Assembly (NCBI GenBank): GCA_025353085.1
Contig: JANXRI010000134.1
Location: 1-7,615 of the forward strand
Origin: Betaproteobacteria bacterium
Lineage (GTDB): Bacteria > Pseudomonadota > Gammaproteobacteria > Burkholderiales > SG8-41
DNA: 7,615 nucleotides
Direction of reading: 5' to 3'
Of this stretch, positions 1-6,578 are shown piece after piece. The notes under the pieces were generated by a model that saw only the letters and a list, made by a program, of their open reading frames with translations, did not search any database and was not told the origin of the DNA. A program made the translations under genes and the position numbers. Numbering within the stretch: the stretch's first letter is position 1; every line of letters begins with the position of its first letter.

Positions 1-83
1 CGGTCATAGGCGCGGGTCTTGATGCGGAAATAAAAGACGCCGTGCCGGTTCTGATACAGCCTTGGCGGCTTGATCTGAGGCAT
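1..83 (-). CDS. Putative tyrosine-type integrase, N-terminal fragment (runs off left edge)
   Basis: Reading the minus strand from the ATG at 83-81 gives 27 complete codons with no stop, starting MPQIKPPRLYQNRHGVFYF and continuing RIKTRAYD. Short N-termini of this kind, with Pro-Arg-Leu-Tyr, then a His/Arg-Gly turn and an aromatic 'FYFR' strand, are characteristic of the small N-terminal domain of phage and island tyrosine recombinases. The catalytic domain would lie outside the window, so the Arg/His/Tyr active site cannot be checked. The gene starts 87 bases beyond the 3' end of an initiator tRNA and reads away from it, and tRNA-adjacent integrases usually mark integrated elements. The ribosome binding site is weak. 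A GTG in the same frame at 104-102 is an alternative start but also lacks a Shine-Dalgarno sequence. The family call comes from recall of a short segment, so it is moderate. Confidence 0.6.
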   Translation of the reverse strand, partial: MPQIKPPRLYQNRHGVFYFRIKTRAYD

Positions 84-102
84 AGGTGGCTCACTAGGTG
101 GC
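83..102. repeat. Two 8-bp direct repeats at the integrase start
   Basis: TAGGTGGC occurs at 83-90 and again at 95-102, with a 12-bp period, directly over and upstream of the putative integrase start codon. Short, phased direct repeats near an integrase gene are the usual form of integrase arm-type or excisionase/regulator binding sites. With only two copies this could be chance. Confidence 0.35.
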
Positions 103-128
103 ACACCCGCACAGAGGGAAAAAGCAGA

Positions 129-164
129 AAACCAAAAAGAAACAGCCGACTAGAAGTCGGCTGT
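129..164 (-). terminator. Rho-independent terminator of the tRNA-fMet transcript
   Basis: A perfect 9-bp stem is formed by ACAGCCGAC (142-150) and GTCGGCTGT (156-164) around a 5-base loop. Read on the minus strand, the hairpin is followed by a T-rich run (complement of 129-141). It begins 6 bases past the CCA end of the tRNA, so it is the natural end of the tRNA transcript. It also shields the downstream integrase-like gene from tRNA transcription. Confidence 0.88.
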
Positions 165-169
165 GGGAT

Positions 170-246
170 TGGTTGCGGGGACAGGATTTGAACCTGTGAC
201 CTTCGGGTTATGAGCCCGACGAGCTGCCAGACTGCTCCACCCCGCG
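170..246 (-). tRNA. Initiator tRNA-fMet (CAU anticodon)
   Basis: The minus strand folds as a 77-base tRNA with anticodon CAU (212-210) and a genome-encoded CCA at 172-170. Three features identify the initiator rather than elongator Met tRNA: an unpaired C1 against A72 at the top of the acceptor stem (246 and 174), three consecutive G:C pairs in the anticodon stem (GGG 217-215 with CCC 207-205), and close agreement with the E. coli initiator sequence as recalled. The T-loop reads GGTTCAAATCC. Formylated Met-tRNA made from it starts translation at the ribosomal P site. It has its own promoter at 259-288 and its own terminator at 129-164. The 3' half of tRNA genes is a common attachment site for mobile elements, and an integrase-like gene follows. 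Confidence 0.97.
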
Positions 247-258
247 TCTGAGGGACGA

Positions 259-288
259 ATTGTAGCAATGTCGGCATTGGCACGTCAA
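259..288 (-). promoter_or_regulatory. Sigma70-type promoter of tRNA-fMet
   Basis: On the minus strand, TTGACG (288-283) matches the -35 consensus at five of six positions and TACAAT (264-259) matches the -10 at five of six, with an 18-base spacer. Transcription would begin near 252, about six bases before the mature tRNA 5' end, leaving a very short leader for RNase P. The -10 is followed by a C-rich discriminator (TCGTCCC), as is common at stable-RNA promoters. A short inverted repeat, CAATG (266-270) and CATTG (275-279), lies in the spacer and may be coincidental. Confidence 0.8.
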
Positions 289-334
289 ACCATTAATCGT
301 TAACTCTCCGATTCAGCACACCAATTTGACGTGC
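280..334. repeat. 10-bp inverted repeat spanning the efflux operon end and the tRNA promoter
   Basis: GCACGTCAAA (280-289) and TTTGACGTGC (325-334) are perfect inverted copies separated by 35 bases. The right arm begins two bases after the RND pump stop codon, and the left arm contains the -35 box of the tRNA-fMet promoter. In RNA read through from the efflux operon the arms could pair into a long-loop hairpin. No T run follows on the minus strand, so it is not a standard intrinsic terminator. The spacer contains a smaller repeat, TTAA (293-296) and TTAA (300-303). Confidence 0.6.
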
Positions 335-336
335 TG

Positions 337-3300
337 TCAGCCTGCCTGCACCGCCGGCTTGGCGCTCTTTCGCGAGCTGAAATGGCGCGTGACACGATCA
401 AGCGTGACGTAGAAAACAGGCGTCACATACAGCGTCAGAAACTGCGAGAACACCAGGCCGCCCACGACCGCAATACCGAGGGGTTGACGCGTCTCTGCGC
501 CGGCGCCGTAACCGACAGCGATCGGAATCGTGGCGAAAATCGCAGCCATCGTTGTCATCATGATCGGGCGAAAGCGCACGGAACAGGCTTCGATAATCGC
601 TTCCTTGGGCGCCATGCCCTGTTCGCGCTGCACCTGCAATGCAAAGTCGACCATCATGATGCCGTTCTTCTTGACGAGGCCGATGAGGAGAATAATGCCG
701 ACGAAACTGAATATGTTCAGCTCCTGGTTGAATACCAGCAACGTGAGCAACGCGCCAAACCCGGCGAAGGGCAACGCGGTCAATATCGTCAACGGGTAAC
801 CGTAATGCTCGTAGAGTATCGCCAGGATCATGTAAATCAGAATGATCGTGATAATGACCAGCAATGGCAACGAGCGGAATGCTTCCTGGAAAGCTTTCGC
901 GTTGCCGGCGAATTGTCCGTTTACCGATTCAGGCAGCACGCCGAGCGCAACGCCCTGGATCGTTTCCACGGCGTCACCGACCGAAACGCCGGGCGCGAGG
1001 TTGAAAGAAATCATGACAGCCGGCAGCTGGCCCGCGTGCGCGACCGAGATCGGGCCCACGCCACTTTTGACTTCGGCGACAGCATTGATCGGCACCATCG
1101 CGCCGGTGCTGCTCTGGATGAATATCGTATCCATCGCGTTAATGTCGGTCTGGAATTTTCGATCGACTTCGATCAGCACTTGATACTGGTCGGATGCGCC
1201 GAATATCGTGCTGATTTTGCGCCCACCGAACGCATTGTACAGAGCCGCCTCGATTTGCTCAGAGGTGACGCCGAGCGAAGACGCGCGGTCGCGCAGCACT
1301 TTCAGCTGAATCTCGGGATTGCGCAATTGAAGATTGCTTGCGACGTCGAGCAATATCGGCAGCTTTTTCATGCGCTCTATAAGCTCCTGCGCCGGCCCAT
1401 AGAGGGATTTCAGGTCGGGTGCAGTAACCGTATACAAGTAGTCGCTGGTCGAAATCGTGCCACCGATACGTATTGCCGGCGGATTGGACAGGAAGAGCTG
1501 CACGTTCTGGCTGGCGGATGTCTGCTTGCGGATCTGCTGGATCACCTCATCGGCGCCGGCAGTCCGCTCGCCGTCTGCTTTTGATTTGAGTCGGATAATG
1601 AAGCGACCCACGTTATCGCCGAATTCACCGCCGGCCCCCTGTCCCGCGGTCGACAGCAAGGACTCGATGTTACTGTTTTGCTGGACGATGGCAGCGAGAT
1701 TTTGCTGATAACTCGTCATCGTCTTGAAGGTGGTGCCTTCGGGCGCCCGCGTGACACCGTTGATTACCCCCGTATCCTGGCGAGGTATGAAACCTTTTGA
1801 CACGGCCCCGTAAAGCACTCCCATCAGCAACAGCACGATGGTCGAACCCAGCAACACCGTGCCTTCGAACCGAATGGCGCGGCGCAGGGTGGCGATATAG
1901 AATTTTCGCGCCAGGTCGAATACGCGTTCCGACCAATTGAAAATCCAGCCATGCTCGTGGCTGGGTTTTAGCATGCGGCTGCACAGCATCGGAGTGATCG
2001 TCAGCGATACCACGCCTGAAATGAGCACGGAAATCCCGACAGTCACCGCGAACTCGCGGAACAGGCGGCCGACCATACCCTGCATGAACATGATGGGCAC
2101 GAAAACGATGGTCAGCGCGGTGGTCATCGTAATGACGGTCGTCGATATCTCCTTGGCGCCTTCGAGCGATGCCGTCATGCGGTCTTTGCCCATTTCCATA
2201 TGCCGCGTGATGTTTTCAAGCACCACAATTGCATCGTCGACTACGAAGCCGACCGCCAGCGTAATCGCCATGAGGGAAAGGTTGTTCAGGCTGAACCCGA
2301 CCATGTGCATGACTGCAAACGTGCCCAGCACAGACGCCGGAAGCACCAGCGCCGTCACCATGGTTGCCCGGATGTTGCGCAGAAAGACGAGGATGACGCC
2401 GATAACGAGCACGATGGACAGGATCAGCGTGAAATTCACGTCATGTATCGAATCGCGGATAAATTGCGAACGGTCGACGATGACCTTGACCGTCGTGCCG
2501 GCGGGCGCTTCCTCGATAATCGATGGCAGCATTGCATGCAATTTCTCGACCACTTCCACCGTGTTCGCGCCGGGTTGCCGGTAGATGGCGAGCAGCAGCG
2601 CGCGGTCACCATTGTTCCAGCTCAATACCTTCTCGTTCTCGACCCCGTCCTGGGCGCGCCCGATGTCCGCTAGACGGACCGGCTTGCCATCCTTGTATGC
2701 GATGATGAGAGGGCCGAATTCCGCGGCCCGCCCCAGCCCGCCGTCGGGCTTGACCGTAAAGTTGCGTGCAGTGCCTTGCAATGCTCCGGATGGCAGATTG
2801 GCATTGCCCGTCTGGATCGCGCTCACGACCTTGTCGATTCCGATGCCGCGGGTCGCCAGCGCGTGCGGATCGACGTATACCCGCACGGCGTATTTCTGCG
2901 AGCCGAACACCTGCACCTGCGCGACGCCGTTCACGGTCGAGAATCGCTGCGAAATATGCGAATCGGCGAACTTGTCAATATCGGACATCGGCACCGTCTT
3001 CGACGACACCGCGAGTATCAGCACTGGCGCGTCGGCCGGATTCAGCTTGCGCAACGCCGGCGGGTCGATATCGCGCGGCAGGAAACGGATAGCCTGTGCG
3101 ATGCCTGTTTGCACGTCTTGCGCGCAGGAATCGATGTCGCGGTCGAGTGAAAACGATAGGGTGATGCGCGAATTGCCGGTGGTCGACGACGATGTCATCT
3201 CGTCGACGCCCGGTATCTGGCTGAACGCGCGCTCGAGCGGCAGTGCGACAGTGTTGGCCATCACCTCGGGGCTGCCGCCTGGAAGGCTGGCCGTTACCGT

Positions 3301-3435
3301 GATGGTGGGAAAGTCCACGTTCGGCAGGTCGTTGACCGGCAACGTCTGGAAGCCGAGCCAGCCGAAAAATATTATGGCGACGAACAGCACGCTGCTCGCC
3401 ACCGGACGCTCGATGAAAATGCGCGATACGTTCAT
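337..3435 (-). CDS. RND multidrug efflux permease, MdtB/MdtC (HAE1) type
   Basis: This 1032-residue inner-membrane pump has the usual length for hydrophobe/amphiphile RND transporters. It should use the proton gradient to expel drugs, detergents or bile-like compounds through the adaptor and outer-membrane channel encoded upstream. It shows the duplicated RND plan: TM1 (about 12-29), a large periplasmic loop (30-335), TM2-TM6 (336-488), TM7 (about 526-545), a second periplasmic loop (546-850) and TM8-TM12 (855-1012). The proton-relay residues are present: Asp400-Asp401 in TM4 (GFVVDDAIVV), Lys923 in TM10 (GLVKKNGIMMVDF) and Arg954 entering TM11 (VRFRPIMMTT). PVNDLPNVDFPTI near the N-terminus, IMMVDFAL, and TRQPLGIAVVGGLV before TM12 resemble MdtB/MdtC more than AcrB. 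The ATG at 3435 has AGGAG six bases upstream and lies 21 bases after the adaptor stop codon. MdtB and MdtC normally work as a pair, but only one pump gene is present here, so a homotrimer is likely. Substrates cannot be read from the sequence. Confidence 0.95.
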   Translation of the reverse strand: MNVSRIFIERPVASSVLFVAIIFFGWLGFQTLPVNDLPNVDFPTITVTASLPGGSPEVMANTVALPLERAFSQIPGVDEMTSSSTTGNSRITLSFSLDRDIDSCAQDVQTGIAQAIRFLPRDIDPPALRKLNPADAPVLILAVSSKTVPMSDIDKFADSHISQRFSTVNGVAQVQVFGSQKYAVRVYVDPHALATRGIGIDKVVSAIQTGNANLPSGALQGTARNFTVKPDGGLGRAAEFGPLIIAYKDGKPVRLADIGRAQDGVENEKVLSWNNGDRALLLAIYRQPGANTVEVVEKLHAMLPSIIEEAPAGTTVKVIVDRSQFIRDSIHDVNFTLILSIVLVIGVILVFLRNIRATMVTALVLPASVLGTFAVMHMVGFSLNNLSLMAITLAVGFVVDDAIVVLENITRHMEMGKDRMTASLEGAKEISTTVITMTTALTIVFVPIMFMQGMVGRLFREFAVTVGISVLISGVVSLTITPMLCSRMLKPSHEHGWIFNWSERVFDLARKFYIATLRRAIRFEGTVLLGSTIVLLLMGVLYGAVSKGFIPRQDTGVINGVTRAPEGTTFKTMTSYQQNLAAIVQQNSNIESLLSTAGQGAGGEFGDNVGRFIIRLKSKADGERTAGADEVIQQIRKQTSASQNVQLFLSNPPAIRIGGTISTSDYLYTVTAPDLKSLYGPAQELIERMKKLPILLDVASNLQLRNPEIQLKVLRDRASSLGVTSEQIEAALYNAFGGRKISTIFGASDQYQVLIEVDRKFQTDINAMDTIFIQSSTGAMVPINAVAEVKSGVGPISVAHAGQLPAVMISFNLAPGVSVGDAVETIQGVALGVLPESVNGQFAGNAKAFQEAFRSLPLLVIITIILIYMILAILYEHYGYPLTILTALPFAGFGALLTLLVFNQELNIFSFVGIILLIGLVKKNGIMMVDFALQVQREQGMAPKEAIIEACSVRFRPIMMTTMAAIFATIPIAVGYGAGAETRQPLGIAVVGGLVFSQFLTLYVTPVFYVTLDRVTRHFSSRKSAKPAVQAG

Positions 3436-3441
3436 GCTGGA

Positions 3442-3446
3442 CTCCT
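3442..3446 (-). promoter_or_regulatory. Ribosome binding site of the RND pump gene
   Basis: AGGAG on the minus strand ends six bases before the ATG at 3435, in the 21-base gap after the adaptor stop codon. This supports the chosen start and translation of the pump from the shared operon mRNA. Confidence 0.75.
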
Positions 3447-3456
3447 CATGGCCGGC

Positions 3457-4740
3457 TTACTTTTCCGCGGCCGCAGCCTGCTTGCTTTCGGATTTCTCGC
3501 TGCCTGATTTGCGTTTCCCGTCGCTATCCGCGACATCCCCCTGCTTCACCTGAACCGTGGACCCATCAGTCAGCGCATAGGGCACGTCGACGACGACTTG
3601 ATCACCGGCTTTCACTCCTTTGCTCAGCACCACCAGGCTGCCGATCTGGCGGGAAATCTGGACTTCCTGCATGGCGGCCTTGCCGTCGCGCACGACGTAC
3701 ACGAAAGGCCGGTCCTGACCAGGCTGCACGGCCGTTTCGGGCAAGGCAATAGCATCCTTTTCGACTTTGAGTATGATGCGGGCCGCCACGAACTGACCCG
3801 GCCATAATTCCTCATGCTCATTCTTGACGCGCGCCTTGAGGAGAATCGTGCCGGTCTGGACGTTGACTGCGTTATCTATGAAGACGAGATCTCCTTCCGC
3901 CACCGTGGGGCCGCCGCGATTCGCGCTGATGTTCACTTTGAGCTGCGCGGCATTTTTGGCCTTCCGCACGTCGTCCAGATCGCGTTGCGGCACATTAAGC
4001 GAAACCAGAATCGGGCGCGTGCTGTTGATAACCACCAGCGGCGTGCCGGTGGTGCCGCCGGTCACGAGATTGCCCGATCTCACGCTCAGATCACCGGTGC
4101 GCCCGGCGATCGGCGCAGTGATATGCGCGTACGATAGCTGCAATTGCGCCTGTTCCAATTGCGCACGGCTTGCCGCGACCGTCGCTTCGAGTGATTTGAC
4201 GAGCGTGGCCGCGACGTCGTATTCGCTGCGCGTGATGTATTCTTTCTCCATCAAGGGCCGCAAGCGCCCTTCCTGCTCCTTGGCCTGCGCCAGCTGCGCC
4301 AAATCACGTGCGACCGCCGCCTTGGCCTGATCCACGGTGGCTTGAGTTGAACGTGGATCGATGCGGAACAGAGGTTGACCTGCTTTCACATAGTCACCCT
4401 CTTTGAACATCACGGATTCAAGGACGCCGCTGATCTGGGGGCGCACCGCCACGCTGTGCTCGGACTCGGCTGAACCCACCGCGTCGATGACCACGGGCAT
4501 GGGTTGCGGGGCAGCGACTACGATGCGAACCGATACCGGGCCGCCGGCGCCGCGTTTGCTGGCTTTGCCCTCCGCTTTGGGCTCCTTGCCTTGGGCTTTG
4601 CCGTCCTTGCTATCGGCTTTCGCAGTCTTGGCCGCGGCGCCTTCAGTCGTCTTCGCTTGAGGCTGGGTTTTCCACCAGTAAAATCCGCCGCCCGCCGCCA
4701 GCACGCATACGATCAATAGGGTTTTCAACAAAGGCTTCAT
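3457..4740 (-). CDS. RND periplasmic adaptor (membrane fusion protein), MdtA-like
   Basis: This 427-residue HlyD/AcrA-type adaptor bridges the pump and the outer-membrane channel. Residues 5-22 form one hydrophobic segment, best read as an uncleaved inner-membrane anchor. The first lipoyl half-motif (about 96-130, SGVLESVMFKEGDYVKAGQP) leads into an alpha-helical hairpin (about 133-200) rich in Ala, Gln and Glu. The second half-motif follows (203-240, YAHITAPIAGRTGDLSVRSG), then a beta-barrel (about 245-325, ending ELWPGQFVAARI) and a membrane-proximal domain (330-400). Two low-complexity segments stand out: a Lys/Ala/Gly-rich linker at about 28-67 between anchor and fold, and a charged Ser/Lys/Glu/Ala tail at about 405-427. 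The ATG at 4740 has only a weak GGGA or GAG as ribosome site. The gene lies 91 bases after the outer-membrane factor and 21 before the pump, consistent with one operon. The resemblance is to MdtA; assignment to the exact ortholog is uncertain. Confidence 0.94.
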   Translation of the reverse strand: MKPLLKTLLIVCVLAAGGGFYWWKTQPQAKTTEGAAAKTAKADSKDGKAQGKEPKAEGKASKRGAGGPVSVRIVVAAPQPMPVVIDAVGSAESEHSVAVRPQISGVLESVMFKEGDYVKAGQPLFRIDPRSTQATVDQAKAAVARDLAQLAQAKEQEGRLRPLMEKEYITRSEYDVAATLVKSLEATVAASRAQLEQAQLQLSYAHITAPIAGRTGDLSVRSGNLVTGGTTGTPLVVINSTRPILVSLNVPQRDLDDVRKAKNAAQLKVNISANRGGPTVAEGDLVFIDNAVNVQTGTILLKARVKNEHEELWPGQFVAARIILKVEKDAIALPETAVQPGQDRPFVYVVRDGKAAMQEVQISRQIGSLVVLSKGVKAGDQVVVDVPYALTDGSTVQVKQGDVADSDGKRKSGSEKSESKQAAAAEK

Positions 4741-4756
4741 CGCTCAATCCCAAGAA

Positions 4757-4774
4757 ATCCGGTATATCCGGTAT
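4757..4774. repeat. Tandem 9-bp repeat in the gap between outer-membrane factor and adaptor genes
   Basis: ATCCGGTAT occurs twice head to tail (4757-4765 and 4766-4774), followed by a degenerate third unit TCGGTTTAT (4775-4783). It lies 17 bases upstream of the adaptor start within the 91-base intergenic gap. I see no terminator hairpin with a T run in the gap. A second small inverted repeat, ATTGC (4806-4810) and GCAAT (4820-4824), sits just after the upstream stop codon. Function is unknown: it could influence mRNA processing or translation, or be a relic of slippage. Confidence 0.5.
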
Positions 4775-4831
4775 TCGGTTTATTTACGTCCGTGCTAATA
4801 ACCGTATTGCACATTCCGCGCAATGCCGTCC

Positions 4832-6400
4832 CTATGGGGCCTTGCCAATTTTCATGTTCACCGCGCCGAGCGCGAAATGCAGCCGCGCCAGCGCCTGGTA
4901 CCAATCCAGCCGCGACTGGATCTCCTGGACTTTCGCATTAGTGTCGTCGAGCTGTGCCGTGATGAGATCGAGCAGGCTTCCTACGCCCCCCTGATAACGC
5001 GCGACCGCGGCATCGGCCGACTGGCCCGCGCTCTTCAGGAGATTGGTGGAACTCGCGATGCCGGCGGCGGCAGTTTGCAAATCGAAGTATGCCTGCCAAA
5101 CATCCTGTTCGGTCTGCGTGTAGATCTGATCACGGACGGAATCCGCAACTTTCGCCTCTTCCTCGCGCCGCCGAGAGCGGTAAGTATCGCCGAACCCGTT
5201 GAAGATCGGGATGGACAAATTAAGCCCGAACACATAGGCATCCTGTTCCGTCAGCGCATTCGTATAAATCTGCCGCCCGTATTGCGAAATAAACTGCAGC
5301 GTCGGCAATCCAGCCCGCGATTCAGCGCGCGCCGTGGCCCGCGCCGCCCGTGCGCGCGCCTCGGCGGCGACCAGATCCGGCCGGCTGGCTTTTGCCTCCT
5401 TCAGCAGGTCATCCATTGACTGCGTGATTTCAGTGACCGGCGGCGCAACGTCCATGGACTGCAACTGCAGTGGGAAGCTGACCGGCAATCCGACGGTGCC
5501 CGCCAGCAATCCGCGCGCCTTCGACAGTTCGCCTTCATTGCGGCTCAGCACAAGCTGGGCCTGGCCCACCTGCGTATCCGAACGATATACGTCTGCAACG
5601 GTAGCGAGACCGGAGTCGTGGCGCCGCTGTGCAGCGTCCAGCCCCGTCTGAAAGTTCTTGAGCGACTCGCGGGTCGCTCGCACGAGTTGCTCGAACCCGA
5701 GCACGCGGTAGTACGCTTGCTCGACCTGAAACGCGACGTCCTGCAAGGTACGATTTTGCGAGAGATTGGCGGCAAGCAACCGGTATTCAGTAGCTTCCTT
5801 GTCGGCTGCGCGCTTGCCAAAATCGAACAGCACGTAGCTCAAGCTCAGGGTTGGTCCATACGTAGCAAAAACGGAATAGGGCCGCCCGCCTTGAGGTAGG
5901 GTTGCGGAATTACCTCTTTGGTCGATCAAAGTGGTATTCGGGAAACCGGAAGTCGCCGAAACGGGACGTGCTATGCGATCGCTGATGAGGCCGGTAATCT
6001 GCGGAAAATCGCCCGCGCGGTCGATGCCGGACTGCGCGGCCTCTACCCGCGCGAGCAGCCACGCCTGTCGCGTCCGTGGATTTAGCGCAAGCGCGATTTC
6101 GGTCAATTGCGCAAGCGATAACGGTTTATTGACATCGGCGGGTATGGACCGCAACGCCGCCGGCGGCTCGACGGCCGGTAAAGCCTGCGACGGAACCCAA
6201 GGCTGACTCGGTGTCGGCGCGACTTTCGTCGACGTGCTGAAGGGGTCGATGTCGCCAAAGAGCGATGCCGCGTGTACCTGCATCACGGAACAGGCGCCCA
6301 AAGTTAATGTCAGGCCGGTCGCCCGGAAAAACGCCTTGACTATTTTAGGTCTGAGCATCGCACCAACGCCGCGCGCAAAATCGGATATGAAAATGTACAT
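4832..6400 (-). CDS. TolC/OprM-type outer-membrane factor of the RND pump
   Basis: This protein of up to 522 residues is the trimeric outer-membrane channel of the tripartite pump. It has the internal duplication of the OEP family, with two helical repeats at about 93-310 and 330-512. Each half carries an aromatic, glycine-ended beta segment: YGPTLSLSYVLFDFGKR (181-197) and YVFGLNLSIPIFNGFGD (389-405). RRHDSGLATVADVYRSDTQ (259-277) and RYQGGVGSLLDLITAQ (468-483) are the matching helix-turn signatures. Two starts are possible: the ATG at 6400, or the ATG at 6358 (residue 15). The second puts a basic n-region (MLRPKIVK) directly before the hydrophobic stretch and looks more like a signal peptide, but neither has a strong ribosome site. 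The export signal ends in LGAC (Cys37, possible lipobox) or at VHA-AS (residues 42-46), so the protein may be a lipoprotein like OprM or an ordinary secreted protein. A Pro-rich stretch (about 52-92) precedes the fold. It is the first gene of the operon. Confidence 0.94.
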   Translation of the reverse strand: MYIFISDFARGVGAMLRPKIVKAFFRATGLTLTLGACSVMQVHAASLFGDIDPFSTSTKVAPTPSQPWVPSQALPAVEPPAALRSIPADVNKPLSLAQLTEIALALNPRTRQAWLLARVEAAQSGIDRAGDFPQITGLISDRIARPVSATSGFPNTTLIDQRGNSATLPQGGRPYSVFATYGPTLSLSYVLFDFGKRAADKEATEYRLLAANLSQNRTLQDVAFQVEQAYYRVLGFEQLVRATRESLKNFQTGLDAAQRRHDSGLATVADVYRSDTQVGQAQLVLSRNEGELSKARGLLAGTVGLPVSFPLQLQSMDVAPPVTEITQSMDDLLKEAKASRPDLVAAEARARAARATARAESRAGLPTLQFISQYGRQIYTNALTEQDAYVFGLNLSIPIFNGFGDTYRSRRREEEAKVADSVRDQIYTQTEQDVWQAYFDLQTAAAGIASSTNLLKSAGQSADAAVARYQGGVGSLLDLITAQLDDTNAKVQEIQSRLDWYQALARLHFALGAVNMKIGKAP

Positions 6401-6472
6401 AGAAAAGACTCAATCGACGCCAGCGCGCCGTATTCTCCCGGAGCCGTGTATCCAACCAACTGTTTTTTTAAT

Positions 6473-6491
6473 GAAATGCAGAGGAAATGCA
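6473..6491. repeat. Two 8-bp direct repeats downstream of the efflux promoter
   Basis: GAAATGCA occurs at 6473-6480 and 6484-6491, an 11-bp period that places both copies on the same helical face. They fall in the predicted 5' untranslated leader of the efflux operon, starting about 7-25 bases after the expected transcription start. The second copy overlaps the palindrome GCATGC (6489-6494). A regulator site is possible but unproven. Confidence 0.35.
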
Positions 6492-6504
6492 TGCGGCGGG
6501 CGCT

Positions 6505-6532
6505 ATCATAGCATGCTCTTTCGTCATGTAAA
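6505..6532 (-). promoter_or_regulatory. Sigma70-type promoter of the efflux operon
   Basis: On the minus strand, TTTACA (6532-6527) and TATGAT (6510-6505) each match the sigma70 consensus at five of six positions, with a 16-base spacer. Transcription would start near 6498, giving a leader of about 98 bases to the ATG at 6400 or 140 to the ATG at 6358. The palindrome GCATGC touches the upstream edge of the -10 (6511-6516) and recurs at 6489-6494 just past the start site. The -10 itself lies in the palindrome GCTAT-C-ATAGC (6502-6512). This layout would suit repressor control. Confidence 0.6.
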
Positions 6533-6578
6533 CAAGCACTCCGCGCTTTCTCTTACTGCAGGCTTTGCAGTCCATCGC

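Noticed and set aside
331..1584. A 417-codon open frame on the plus strand opposite the pump gene
   Set aside because: Its translation is rich in Arg, His, Asp and Gln with no recognisable domain, and it mirrors the codon structure of the well-supported RND gene on the other strand. It is a by-product of that gene's base composition.
2585..3553. A 322-codon plus-strand open frame across the pump start and adaptor end
   Set aside because: It crosses two real minus-strand genes, is dominated by Ser, Arg, Ala and Thr, and shows no family signature.
4670..4710. Lipobox in the adaptor (LIVC near residues 9-12)
   Set aside because: Val directly before the Cys does not fit the usual small residue (Gly, Ala or Ser), and the hydrophobic stretch continues past the Cys. 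An uncleaved membrane anchor is the better reading.
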